Part shown: positions 15,222 through 21,664 of the stretch, piece after piece
How positions within the stretch are numbered: position 1 is the first letter of the stretch
Layout of the letters: each line of letters opens with the position of its first letter
NCBI GenBank assembly: GCA_959028445.1
Contig: CAUFRY010000034.1
Span: 1 to 23,018 of the forward strand
Direction: 5' to 3'
Length of the DNA: 23,018 bases
Origin: an uncultured Collinsella sp.
GTDB taxonomy: Bacteria > Actinomycetota > Coriobacteriia > Coriobacteriales > Coriobacteriaceae
Translations under genes and position numbers: made by a program
Notes under the pieces: generated by a model
Databases searched by the model: none
Seen by the model: the letters and a program-made list of their open reading frames with translations, nothing else
What the model was told of the DNA's origin: nothing

Positions 15222-15553
15222 GCCTCGCAACCCGAATAACGAGCATTTAACGAGCAAAATCGCAGGTCAATAATGATCGCTTTTGCTCACGTCCGTTCGA
15301 AAGCACAATAATGTGCTGAAATTCTGAATCGAACGTCGTGAGATAGAAAATGACGTCATGGGCGCAAGTTCCCGCCCAAAATTGCGCGATTTTGCGAAAT
15401 AAGCGACGTCAAGTGTGCGTCAAAGGGAAAACCGCAGGTCGCACAGCGAATAAATCAGACAATGAAAGGCCAGCGCATAACCGAAGGACGCAAGACGGCA
15501 CATATAATATAGCCAAGAACAATATAAGAACGACCCTCACAAGGACCATGCCG
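15222..15553. other. Structured non-coding stretch at the island boundary
   Basis: No convincing gene lies between the guaA terminator and the DUF2971 gene. Two adjacent inverted repeats occur: GAGCAAAA/TTTTGCTC (15252-15259 and 15281-15288), then a nested one with outer arms CGTTCGA/TCGAACG (15294-15300 and 15329-15335, extended by CACG/CGTG) and an inner stem AGCAC/GTGCT (15302-15306 and 15313-15317). A direct repeat ACGAGCA appears at 15239-15245 and 15250-15256. A perfect -10 TATAAT is at 15503-15508, without a clear -35, 45 bp before the next start. The stretch is AT-richer than the core genes. Confidence 0.5.
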
Positions 15554-16612
15554 ATGGACAACGAAAGTTACGAAGAAATCGAAAGGGAGGCCGTACTGGG
15601 TTCCAAAAAAAGACGGGAGTTTTGGGACACTCTCTCAAGAGCACGCGGTTTTTCAAAAGAGGTTCGAGATACGGTCTTGCAAGCCCGTCCTCGAGTCAAT
15701 CGGCTGTGCCGTTTCAGGACGTTTGAACCCGGTTCTCTTGAGCAATTGCGCACGAACACACTCTTGTTCTCTTCTCCCCCATATTATGACGATCCTCTCG
15801 ACACATATTTTTATGTCGACAAAAAGGCTCTCCAAATCCAGTTCAATCTGATTATCGATGCATTCAGAGGACACCCCCTTAAAGAGATTATCGCTCTGCT
15901 TGGCCAATTCGGCATCCCTGACTTCAACAAACTGCGCGATATAATTGGAAGGGCTGAAATAGAAGAGCTCCCGTTTCAGTTCGATCAGCTGAACAGTCAA
16001 ATCGACGATATTAGGCGAATAGTGCAAAACGTCGGATACTCCCTTTGCTTCTGCGATGACCCGCTTAACGAGGTGCTGTGGCTGAAATACGCAGATAACC
16101 ATAAGGGCTTTGTACAGATATACGATGCGAACTGTTCCATAAGATTTCTATGCGGCCAAAAGAACAGTTGTGGACTCTGCGCGAATGACGATTCCTCTTT
16201 GGCCCCTTTCCCTATTTACTACTCGAATGAGGGGTACGATGCAACACGATACGCACTTGCACTCCTTCTCCTTCGTGAGTTGCCAGCTAATGTGAAAGTA
16301 TCCTGCCCAGAACTTATCAAATATCTTAAGGAATCAATTAGGTGGGAGTTCGAAAAGGTCACGCTTATCAAGCGTAAGCAGCACGAGTACGACTGCGAAT
16401 GGAGACTTTTATGCAGAGGGTCTGCAGAGGGTAGACCATCGATTCAGATGGTTCCCTCGTCAGTCGTGTTAGGCCTCCACATGAAAGAATCGGAAAAGCG
16501 AAGCGTTGTGGATGCAGCCAAGTCCGCCGGAATAAAAGAAATTTTGCAGGCGCATATTGACGAGGGAACTGGCAAGCTTGCAATTCGCTCTTACCAATCA
16601 ACAGAAGAATAA
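15554..16612 (+). CDS. DUF2971 family protein
   Basis: This is a 352-residue soluble protein. DUF2971 hallmarks are LCRFRTF (51-57), LLFSSPPYYDDPLD (70-83), SLCFCDDPLNEVLWLKYADN followed by HKGF (163-186), and a late HEYDCEWRLL (277-286). In the family these read as LYRFR, LxFSxPxxFNDPFD, NxLMWxHYAxNHxG and Y-E-x-E-W-R. The biochemical role of the family is unsettled; members are frequent in accessory and defence-rich regions. I took the ATG at 15554 with AAGGA eight bases upstream; the ATG at 15548 is an alternative. Codon and base use is clearly AT-richer than in guaA, pointing to transfer. The C196/C200/C206/C209 cluster might bind a metal, a pattern I do not know from the family. Confidence 0.82.
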   Translation: MDNESYEEIEREAVLGSKKRREFWDTLSRARGFSKEVRDTVLQARPRVNRLCRFRTFEPGSLEQLRTNTLLFSSPPYYDDPLDTYFYVDKKALQIQFNLIIDAFRGHPLKEIIALLGQFGIPDFNKLRDIIGRAEIEELPFQFDQLNSQIDDIRRIVQNVGYSLCFCDDPLNEVLWLKYADNHKGFVQIYDANCSIRFLCGQKNSCGLCANDDSSLAPFPIYYSNEGYDATRYALALLLLRELPANVKVSCPELIKYLKESIRWEFEKVTLIKRKQHEYDCEWRLLCRGSAEGRPSIQMVPSSVVLGLHMKESEKRSVVDAAKSAGIKEILQAHIDEGTGKLAIRSYQSTEE

Positions 16613-16741
16613 GTTAGCCGCTAATCGATTGGTACACCCCAAGGAAGACTGTCTTTCCCCTTCCCGTTTCTCTTGCTCTGCCATGTTGAAAAAAGATATC
16701 GATCGAATTCAAAGAATTCTGTTTCACTATATGGATGTTGC

Positions 16742-17266
16742 CTATCGTAAGTCGGTCATCGAGGTCTTGCGGCGCCGGACGACCCCCTTTGAGAGGACCT
16801 TGCCCACTGAGCGGTCGAGCGCTTGCTTGACGATGTCCTGACCGTTGTCGTAATGGACCTTCACATCGTCGAAGGACTGGAAGAAGTCCAAGTGCTCAAC
16901 CATGGCGGAGGAGATGTCGCGCCCCATGCGCTCCATTAGCCTTGCCGGGTCTTCGAACTGGCTGCGGCGGTAGACGAACGTTATATAGGAGATGGGAAGT
17001 TTGCGGACGAATGAGGAGAAGTAGGCGAGCATGGCCTTGCGCTGCCCGATGCCGAGAAACTCATAATCCATGTGCCCGTTCATGAGGGGCTCGGAGTGGA
17101 ACGGGATGTTTGGGAGGTCGGCCTTGGCGAGTTTGGCCTCATAGCCCGTGACCGCTTCGGCGATGCTGTCTGCCTGGTCGTGGAAGACGAGCGTGAGCAG
17201 ATAGTAGCGAGCCTTGCCGCCGCGGTTTCCGCTCTCGTCGACAAAGATGCTGAGCTCCTTGGCCAA
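16742..17266 (-). pseudogene. DUF3800 family gene, 3' truncated
   Basis: The 174-residue product begins with the DUF3800 signature IFVDESGNRG (D10-E11-S12-G13), followed by YYLLTLVFHD, and keeps VKVHYDNGQDIVKQALD. DUF3800 proteins have an RNase H-like fold and usually run to 220-260 residues, with a late D-x-x-L-x-Q-x-A-D block that contributes acidic residues. Here the frame stops right after KTSMTDLR, where that block should start, and no frame downstream restores it; the gene was probably cut by recombination. The start is TTG at 17266, with AGGAG six bases upstream. A dedicated promoter and a short hairpin-terminator RNA precede it. Confidence 0.75.
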
Positions 17267-17289
17267 TGGGGACTCCTAATGGAATGGAT

Positions 17290-17343
17290 AAAAAAATAGC
17301 CGGGGGACTCCCCCGGCACTTGGAGGTAGCTCAATGAGCCACC
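17290..17343 (-). ncRNA. Leader or small RNA upstream of the DUF3800 gene
   Basis: From the predicted start near 17343 the minus strand folds into hairpin 1 (GGTGGCTC/GAGCTACC, 17343-17336 and 17332-17325, one G-U pair, 3-nt loop). Hairpin 2 (GCCGGGGG/CCCCCGGC, 17317-17310 and 17306-17299) follows, then TATTTTTTT, an intrinsic terminator. The RNA would be about 54 nt and end 24 bp before the DUF3800 start, so the gene is reached only by read-through. CCTCC between the hairpins could pair with GGGGGAG in hairpin 2 as an anti-terminator. Several classes of DUF3800-associated RNA motifs are known; which class, if any, this belongs to is not decided. Confidence 0.7.
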
Positions 17344-17504
17344 AACAACCTTATAGCATGCGCTGGCGGTGAGTGCAAGGGGGAGGCGAGCCGGTACATG
17401 GCGTCACGGCTGATGCGCAGCATCGCGCGCGCCTCGTCGGCGCCGAATATCGCGTTGGTCGATGCGATGAGCCTCGCCTGGCTCCTGCTAATGCTCTTGG
17501 TCAT
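17331..17504 (-). CDS. Small HTH-like open frame, probably truncated
   Basis: This 57-codon frame starts at an ATG at 17504 with GAGG eight bases and AAGGAG about 17 bases upstream. Residues 19-39 read as the beginning of a helix-turn-helix (GADEARAMLRISRDAMYRLA). The homologous part then stops, and the rest (from about residue 39, SPLHSPPAHAIRLLVAH) is translated from the promoter and hairpin 1 of the DUF3800 leader. It looks like an AlpA/excisionase-type gene whose 3' part was replaced when the DUF3800 module joined here. It lies 78 bp behind the excisionase-like gene on the same strand. Confidence 0.4.
   Translation of the reverse strand: MTKSISRSQARLIASTNAIFGADEARAMLRISRDAMYRLASPLHSPPAHAIRLLVAH
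17350..17378 (-). promoter_or_regulatory. Promoter of the DUF3800 leader RNA
   Basis: On the minus strand TTGCAC (17378-17373) and TATAAG (17355-17350) are separated by exactly 17 bp, with a TG one base before the -10 (extended -10). The expected start lies at about 17343, the first base of hairpin 1. Confidence 0.72.
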
Positions 17505-17582
17505 GGTCGTCCTCGAGCTCCTTTCGTCTCGAGGCTTTCTCGCATGCCCGGCCGCGGGCGGCTCCCGGGGCGGTCGCCGCCG

Positions 17583-17801
17583 TCATTTCCTCCCGCTCCT
17601 CGACTCGATGTAGGCGTCCACTGACGCCCTCGAAACCAGGAGCTTCCTTCCGAGCCTGTACGAGTCGATCTCTCCCGACCAGATGAGGTCGTACGCCTTG
17701 CTCCGGCTCGCCCCCATGTACTCCTGCATCTCGATTACCGTCATCCACTCGTCGCGGCTCCGGTTGCCCTCGGGCGCGGCGCATTTCGTCATGTTCGCCA
17801 T
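17583..17801 (-). CDS. Excisionase-like/AlpA-type HTH DNA-binding protein
   Basis: This 72-residue protein has an HTH_17 domain: EWMTVIEMQEYMGASRSKAY (18-37) is the winged-helix HTH, and GEIDSYRLGRKLLVSRASVD (43-62) is the wing and last helix. Such proteins help recombination directionality or regulate integrases in mobile elements. I chose the ATG at 17801 because GGAGG lies five bases upstream; a TTG four codons earlier is possible. No integrase gene is found downstream, only the short truncated HTH frame, so the element it came from seems to be broken or continues elsewhere. Confidence 0.8.
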   Translation of the reverse strand: MANMTKCAAPEGNRSRDEWMTVIEMQEYMGASRSKAYDLIWSGEIDSYRLGRKLLVSRASVDAYIESRSGRK

Positions 17802-17910
17802 GGCTGCCTCCAATCTTTCCGCGCCATGCGTCTGCGCGGTCCCGTGTGCGTTTTCGTCTGCGCGACGATTGAACCGCCTTATGGCGATTTGCGCGCCTGA
17901 CGGGAGCGGA

Positions 17911-18030
17911 GACGGGTCGAGGTGGGTCGAGCTGGTCGGGCCTTCACGAAACGGCCATAGGCCGTGTGCCTTAGCTCGCGGCTAAGTCCCTGAAAAGTAA
18001 AAGGCGCCCATGCGGGCGCCTGCCTAGTAG
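17911..18030. repeat. Diverged direct repeat, copy 1 (terminator block)
   Basis: Bases 17911-17958 match 21448-21495 at about 34 of 48 positions, and the following TCCCTGAA...AAAGGCGCCCA segment (17987-18010) matches 21496-21519. Copy 1 has about 28 extra bases in the middle. Both copies contain, on the minus strand, a 7-bp terminator stem with a 4-nt loop followed by TTTT or TTTC tracts. They lie 3.5 kb apart in the same orientation. Confidence 0.6.
17993..18020 (-). terminator. Intrinsic terminator in repeat copy 1
   Basis: On the minus strand the stem GGCGCCC/GGGCGCC (18020-18014 and 18009-18003, loop GCAT) is followed by TTTTACTTTT. It begins 4 bp after the stop codon of a minus-strand frame ending at 18024. 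Confidence 0.75.
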
Positions 18031-18221
18031 CTGGAATTGTTCGGTTGTGGTCGGAATGCTTGTCTTCCGCGGTACTGTCGTCCGGGGTCCGGCATCTGTC
18101 GTTCGCTTCTTCTGTCGTGTTTGCTGTTGCGTGTTCTGCGAGCGACCTTTCGCGGGCCTGCCGGCCCGTTGCCCCAGGTGCACCCGGGTAAATGGTACCC
18201 ATCCGTTGGGACGTGGCCTGA
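18024..18221 (-). pseudogene. Possible 3' remnant of a gene with a basic tail
   Basis: An open stretch of 65 codons without a start ends in TAG four bases before the terminator at 17993-18020. Its tail is rich in R, Q, K and N (GPRKVARRTRNSKHDRRSER and RGRQAFRPQPNNSSY), like the C-termini of conjugation or mobilisation proteins. An in-frame TAG at 18222-18224 and the lack of any start mark it as a fragment. Identity is not established. Confidence 0.35.
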
Positions 18222-18801
18222 CTAGGAAGATGATTATGCTGCGGGAAAAGGACGAGCGGCGCGGCTTGAGAAGCAACCATGGGCGTCCCTATGGCCTGAC
18301 CAACCATAAATTGCGACGAGCTCGCGTTACCGCAACATACGAGGTGACTGCTCGGCGAGCAGGGGTTCTGAGCGCCGCGTGGGGCTATCGCGGGGTTCTC
18401 CCGGATGAGAAACAGCCGAGGGAAACGGCCCGGCACTTGGAAACCCTCCTGGCGGAAAATCATCAACTTCATATCATCGCCCGCACAGGAGTATCCGCCC
18501 CTCGGTATGACTGCGGTGGAGGAAGTTTCGCCATCGTCTATGCTGGACACGAGGTCGTCTTCCTCCAATCCGATCAGGCTGACCGAGCAATCAGCACCTG
18601 GATCGACATCCCCTGCACATGAACCCGCCCATGCGCGCAAACGAGGGCTGCAAGGGCATGACCGCGCAGGAAGCGCTTGGGGTAGCGAACGGGGCCGAGC
18701 ATCGCCCTGCACCGGCCTCGGCATCAGGTCCTCGCACTGGGCGGTAATCCGAGGATCGGGAGTAAGGATTTGCCCAGCATCGATAATGCTCAGCTATACC
18801 C
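18222..18801. other. Accessory stretch without a recognised gene
   Basis: Overlapping open frames cross this stretch on both strands, but none has a good ribosome binding site, a known domain or balanced composition; several are S/P/R-rich shadow frames. I see no promoter, repeat or RNA structure that stands out. It is probably decayed mobile-element DNA. Confidence 0.5.
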
Positions 18802-19281
18802 TTATTCCGTCTCCCTGCTCTTGCGGTATTCCGCGAGCCTGTCGTTCAATTCGCGGGTCTCGCGGCTCAGCTTGGCGTTGAAAGCAAGAGTGAGGACCGC
18901 CAGGATGGCGAGATAGACAACCGTGAAGGTAACCCACGCCCCGGGGTTGTCCGCGGAAACCCAAGCAAAGACAAACGCCAATGCACAGAGGGCTGCGTAG
19001 AGGCAAACGCTGAACAGCACCAGGCGCGCGGGATACGCCATCCGTCTGATCACCGCGGGCGTGAAGAACACGAACTGCAGCGCGGGGACGGTGACGCACG
19101 CGGCGAGAATCGACCAGCAATAGTTAATGCCCTGCTTGGCGGTGTCATCAGCGAAACAAGTCCCTAATGCCAAGAAGACTATCATGGCAACAGTGAAGCC
19201 GATACAGGTGCTTTTCACGAGTTGTCTGAGGTTTTCTACGGGCGTCTTTTTATCGGTGTCGATAATGTCCCTGTTAATCAT
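18802..19281 (-). CDS. DUF3021 family membrane protein
   Basis: This 159-residue protein has four predicted membrane spans (about 24-44, 53-74, 84-107 and 112-133) and a charged C-terminal helix (LSRETRELNDRLAEYRKSRE). This topology, and its place directly behind a LytTR gene, match the DUF3021 family, which is regularly encoded next to LytTR regulators and thought to modulate them at the membrane. GGGAG lies six bases before the ATG. The gap to the LytTR gene is 25 bp, so the two form an operon. The stop is followed by non-coding DNA without a clear terminator. Confidence 0.85.
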   Translation of the reverse strand: MINRDIIDTDKKTPVENLRQLVKSTCIGFTVAMIVFLALGTCFADDTAKQGINYCWSILAACVTVPALQFVFFTPAVIRRMAYPARLVLFSVCLYAALCALAFVFAWVSADNPGAWVTFTVVYLAILAVLTLAFNAKLSRETRELNDRLAEYRKSRETE

Positions 19282-19306
19282 TTCAGTCTCCCTTCCTTCG
19301 TTTCGA

Positions 19307-19747
19307 CTACTTCAGACCGAGCTTCGATTTGACGTCGGGCGCATACCGGCGCGAGATAACGACCCGCTCACCGTTTTCCAAGGTGGCGATGATCCTGCCG
19401 CTGACGTCGGGTTTGAGGGCGGTGATCGCGCGGAAGTTGACGATGCAACCTTTCGCGATGCGCAGGAAGTCGCAGTCCGCCAGGAGCTCCTCCATCTCGT
19501 AAAGGCGCAGGCCCGTCTCGAGAACCGTGTCGGCCGTATAAATGAACGTGTGCTTGTCGACCGACTCGATGAACAGGACGTCTTCTGCGCTCAGCACGCG
19601 CGTGCAGCCATCGGCCGTGCCCGTCACCTTCCTGTCAAGCATGCGCAGCCGAGCCGCTATATCAAGCACGCGGCGATCGGCCCTTACGCAGACGATCGTG
19701 ACTTCTATATCTTGAGCTGCTTTTTGCTCTTCGATCGTGATCTTCAT
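19307..19747 (-). CDS. LytTR-domain DNA-binding regulator without receiver domain
   Basis: This is a 146-residue protein. The C-terminal LytTR domain (about 47-146) is clear: DVLFIESVDKHTFIYT, then FLRIAKGCIVNFRAI, then NGERVVISRRYAPDVKSKLG, the strand-rich pattern that binds direct repeats in the major groove. The first 45 residues (EVTIVCVRADRRVLDIAARL) are a short N-terminal module as found in stand-alone LytTR proteins paired with DUF3021; there is no phospho-acceptor receiver. AGGGGG lies four bases before the ATG. A direct repeat TAGCTGA lies 28-48 bp upstream of the start and may be its own site. No ABC transporter or other usual target is adjacent. Confidence 0.9.
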   Translation of the reverse strand: MKITIEEQKAAQDIEVTIVCVRADRRVLDIAARLRMLDRKVTGTADGCTRVLSAEDVLFIESVDKHTFIYTADTVLETGLRLYEMEELLADCDFLRIAKGCIVNFRAITALKPDVSGRIIATLENGERVVISRRYAPDVKSKLGLK

Positions 19748-19775
19748 GCGTCCCCCTTTCGGACTGCTCTTATGC

Positions 19776-19795
19776 TAGCTGACGAAGATAGCTGA
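19776..19795. promoter_or_regulatory. Direct repeat upstream of the LytTR gene
   Basis: TAGCTGA occurs at 19776-19782 and 19789-19795, a 13-bp period, 28-48 bp upstream of the LytTR start codon. LytTR proteins bind direct repeats, but usually with about 21-bp spacing, so autoregulation is only a possibility. Confidence 0.35.
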
Positions 19796-20008
19796 ACCTT
19801 CGGCGTTTAACCAAGCTGCGCTGTCGAGGAACCAAGATGCAGACTGGGCGAGCTGAACAGCATGAGAGACTGCAGTCACGCACCCTCAGATCGAGCTCGA
19901 AACAGCAATCCTTGCCGCTCATGAGCACCGGCACGTGAAACGCTATGCTCAAGAGCACTTAGCTCGAAACCCCTCGCATGCAGCTATCGAATCCGGGATG
20001 CTGTCCGT

Positions 20009-20037
20009 TTGGCCATGCACGACGACGAGCGTACAAT
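20009..20037 (+). promoter_or_regulatory. Promoter of the small hypothetical gene
   Basis: TTGGCC (20009-20014) and TACAAT (20032-20037) are separated by exactly 17 bp. The expected start is near 20044, slightly inside the longest reading frame, which bears on the choice of start codon for that gene. Confidence 0.5.
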
Positions 20038-20039
20038 AG

Positions 20040-20384
20040 GTGAATACCAACAAGAACCTGCCTTCCATGCCAACTCCGCCACCTGACGTGATGGACGATC
20101 CGATTGCTCTTCTGGATTGGCTTGAGAAGAACGCTGACGGAATTACTGAGCAGGACTCCGAGGGCACTGCATTTCTTCACGCTGTTGCTATTGGCAAACT
20201 CCGCCCCCCAGTTGGAAGCCATCTTAGGCATATCAGCCTTGGAGACGATGTTATGACTCATATTAGCCAGTCTTCGCTCGACGGAGTCGGCGTTTACGTT
20301 AGCGCCGAGTTCGGGAGCGCATTGAGGTCATTCGCATTTCCCCATGCATTTGAAAGCGGAACCGTTGAACTCTTGGGTGAATAA
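20040..20384 (+). CDS. Small hypothetical protein
   Basis: The product is up to 114 residues long from a GTG at 20040, or 105 residues from an ATG at 20067 (MPTPPPDVMDDP). The predicted promoter would start transcription near 20044 and so favours the ATG; neither start has a good ribosome binding site. The sequence is soluble and mixed in composition: DPIALLDWLEKNADGITEQD and FLHAVAIGKL are likely helices, and SLDGVGVYVSAEFGSALRSF is followed by an acidic end. I recognise no family. The balanced amino-acid content suggests a real gene. Neighbours (LytTR pair, TTTGTCCC repeat cluster) give no clue to its role. Confidence 0.55.
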   Translation: MNTNKNLPSMPTPPPDVMDDPIALLDWLEKNADGITEQDSEGTAFLHAVAIGKLRPPVGSHLRHISLGDDVMTHISQSSLDGVGVYVSAEFGSALRSFAFPHAFESGTVELLGE

Positions 20385-20845
20385 GCCGCCTGCGACGATT
20401 CTTTCGGTCATCGCTCTTGCACATCCCTTCTGATCTGCGGGAACGTAAGACGGTAAAGCCACTGGCCACGATTCACTTCGCTAAACAGGCGCCAAAGAGG
20501 GAAAACAACCGTTTTGGCATCCCTTTTGAGCGGTTCCGGACCTCAAACCCTTGCCGCTTTTGTCCCCGGGACAAAAATGAAACTGTGGGCTTGCGGTTTC
20601 GAAATAGTTTGCGAATTTGTCCCAGGGTTTGTCCCAAACGCGTGCGCGAGGACACACGGAGGGATTCGGCGGCAAGGTGGACAAATCGACAACCAAACTA
20701 GACCCAATTGGAATGTCGCCACGGCAAATGGACTTGAAAGAGTTGGAATAGAACATACGTTCTGTATAACGTTATAGCACCAGGTGGCAGGCGTAGTTTC
20801 AATCGAAGCTACGCCTGCTGCTATATATACTGGTCGATAGCGGTA
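20385..20845. other. Non-coding stretch with repeat cluster and hairpin
   Basis: No gene is supported here. It contains four copies of TTTGTCCC or its complement between 20559 and 20635 (listed separately). It also has a 10-bp hairpin GCAGGCGTAG/CTACGCCTGC (20787-20796 and 20809-20818) 28 bp past the stop of the minus-strand yjdF gene; the hairpin lacks a T-run but may still end that transcript. Confidence 0.5.
20558..20635. repeat. TTTGTCCC motif cluster
   Basis: The 9-bp arms TTTTGTCCC/GGGACAAAA (20558-20566 and 20568-20576) meet around a single base. Two more direct copies of TTTGTCCC follow at 20616-20623 and 20628-20635, 12 bp apart. Four copies of an 8-mer within 78 bp suggest protein binding sites, for example of a recombinase or regulator; no partner is evident. 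Confidence 0.5.
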
Positions 20846-21265
20846 TCAATGACCGCGATGCTTCTGTTTGCGCTTCAGTTTTCGCTGCTCGAAGCGCGCC
20901 TCCGCCTCATCCGCGCGACGCTGGCTTCTTGCTTGAGCCGACTCCCGCTTCATCGCTTCCCGTTGTGCCGCGAGAGCCTGCTGCGCCTTGGTGCTCATCG
21001 CCGGCTGCTTGAGGGCTTTCGCCGCCTCGCGAGCGCGCCGCTTGGGGTTCTTCGCGGGCTTGCTTGCCTCAGCCGGTTCGCCACCGAAGAACGAGAGCTT
21101 CTCCCATTTGCCGACAACGAATTGCAAAATCTCCTCATCGGACGGCTCCGCGCCGAAGACGATGCGGGCGGCGCCGTATCTGCCGCCCTCGACGCGCTCC
21201 GCCAGCCCGACCCAAAATTGACCGTCGTGATATACGGCCAGGGTGGACGACACGCTGATCTGCAT
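20846..21265 (-). CDS. yjdF: YjdF/DUF2992 family protein
   Basis: This is a 139-residue protein. The DUF2992 head STLAVYHDGQFWVGLAERVE (7-26) is followed by RYGAARIVFGAEPSDEEILQ (29-48). The lysine/arginine-rich half with the family block NPKRRAREAAKAL (73-85) and MSTKAQQALAAQREAMKRE (90-108) follows, ending KLKRKQKHRGH, the standard YjdF C-terminus. The basic tail suggests nucleic-acid binding; the precise role of YjdF is not established, though in Firmicutes its gene is controlled by the yjdF riboswitch that senses azaaromatic compounds. The start is ATG 21265 with AAGGAGG eight bases upstream; earlier in-frame ATGs fall in the structured leader and encode no family sequence. Confidence 0.9.
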   Translation of the reverse strand: MQISVSSTLAVYHDGQFWVGLAERVEGGRYGAARIVFGAEPSDEEILQFVVGKWEKLSFFGGEPAEASKPAKNPKRRAREAAKALKQPAMSTKAQQALAAQREAMKRESAQARSQRRADEAEARFEQRKLKRKQKHRGH

Positions 21266-21267
21266 GG

Positions 21268-21401
21268 CTGGTTCCTCCTTTATGTAGATGACCATGCAGA
21301 GAAGGGACAACCAAGGAGGCAGGTTACTGATGCGGACTCCCGCACGCCCACGACTACCCGACGGGGACTGTGTTTTCATCTCTGATGCCCGCATTGTAGC
21401 A
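21268..21401 (-). promoter_or_regulatory. Folded leader of yjdF with extended -10 promoter, candidate yjdF-type riboswitch
   Basis: An extended -10, TGCTACAAT (21401-21393 on the minus strand), places the transcript start near 21386. The leader then opens with CAGAGA (21384-21379), which pairs with TCTCTG (21302-21297) to close an 80-nt domain; ATG after a bulged base can extend the stem by three pairs. Inside lies a hairpin TGCGG/CCGCA. The closed domain ends about 10 nt before the AAGGAGG of yjdF. Location and architecture fit the known yjdF riboswitch, but I cannot confirm the conserved nucleotides. Confidence 0.5.
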
Positions 21402-21447
21402 CGCGTGAATTTACGATGTTGATTGCCGGCGTCTAGACGGAGATGAA

Positions 21448-21545
21448 GGCGGTTCGATCTAGGTCAAGCCGGTCGCTCGTTCATGAAGCGGCCGATTCCC
21501 TGAAGATGAAAGGCGCCCACGAGGACACCTACAGGCTATCTTCGA
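21448..21545. repeat. Diverged direct repeat, copy 2 (terminator block)
   Basis: This is the partner of 17911-18030. On its minus strand the terminator stem is GGTGTCC/GGGCGCC (21529-21523 and 21518-21512, loop TCGT) followed by TTTCATCTT. Relative to copy 1 two pairs became G-U, so stem length and loop size are kept although the bases changed, which suggests selection for the structure. Confidence 0.55.
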
Positions 21546-21569
21546 ACTACTTGGTTTGGGGCAGACGGA

Positions 21570-21630
21570 GAAAAAAATAGGGCAGAATCGCTCTCACGAT
21601 CCCGCCCCGCAAACCCGAGGGTTTCTAACT
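21570..21630 (-). ncRNA. Abi-linked small RNA, unit B
   Basis: A stand-alone transcript of about 60 nt is predicted from its own promoter (21637-21664). Hairpin 1 is AAACCC/GGGTTT (21624-21619 and 21616-21611). The terminator hairpin has an outer stem GGGC/GCCC (21607-21604 and 21583-21580) and an inner stem GGATCG/CGATTC, and is followed by TATTTTTTT. It shares blocks with unit A (AAACC, GGTTT, GGGGCGG, AGCGA, then TCTGCCCTATTTTT) and the same promoter spacing. No reading frame is contained. It is probably a relative of the RNAs described next to abiF genes. Confidence 0.68.
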
Positions 21631-21636
21631 GGCTCC

Positions 21637-21664
21637 ATTATTCCGGGCTTCTCAGTTCTGTCAT
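21637..21664 (-). promoter_or_regulatory. Promoter of small RNA unit B
   Basis: On the minus strand ATGACA (21664-21659) and AATAAT (21642-21637), each five of six matches to consensus, are 16 bp apart, the same spacing as in unit A. TGACAGAA at the -35 is shared by both units. It overlaps the relic reading frame 21638-21679. Confidence 0.65.

Noticed and set aside
17879..18724. A 281-codon minus-strand frame and a 191-codon plus-strand frame (18047-18622) in the island
   Set aside because: They overlap each other, lack good start sites and known domains, and the minus frame crosses a strong terminator and the repeat block. No coding claim is justified.
15094..18770. A GGGAGTAA match near 18760 as the second attachment site of a guaA island
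   Set aside because: Only eight bases match the guaA end, with no extended similarity; this is expected by chance.
21448..21495. A tRNA-like GGTTCGAT stretch as a possible attachment site
   Set aside because: No cloverleaf can be formed around it, and it belongs to the diverged terminator repeat shared with 17911.
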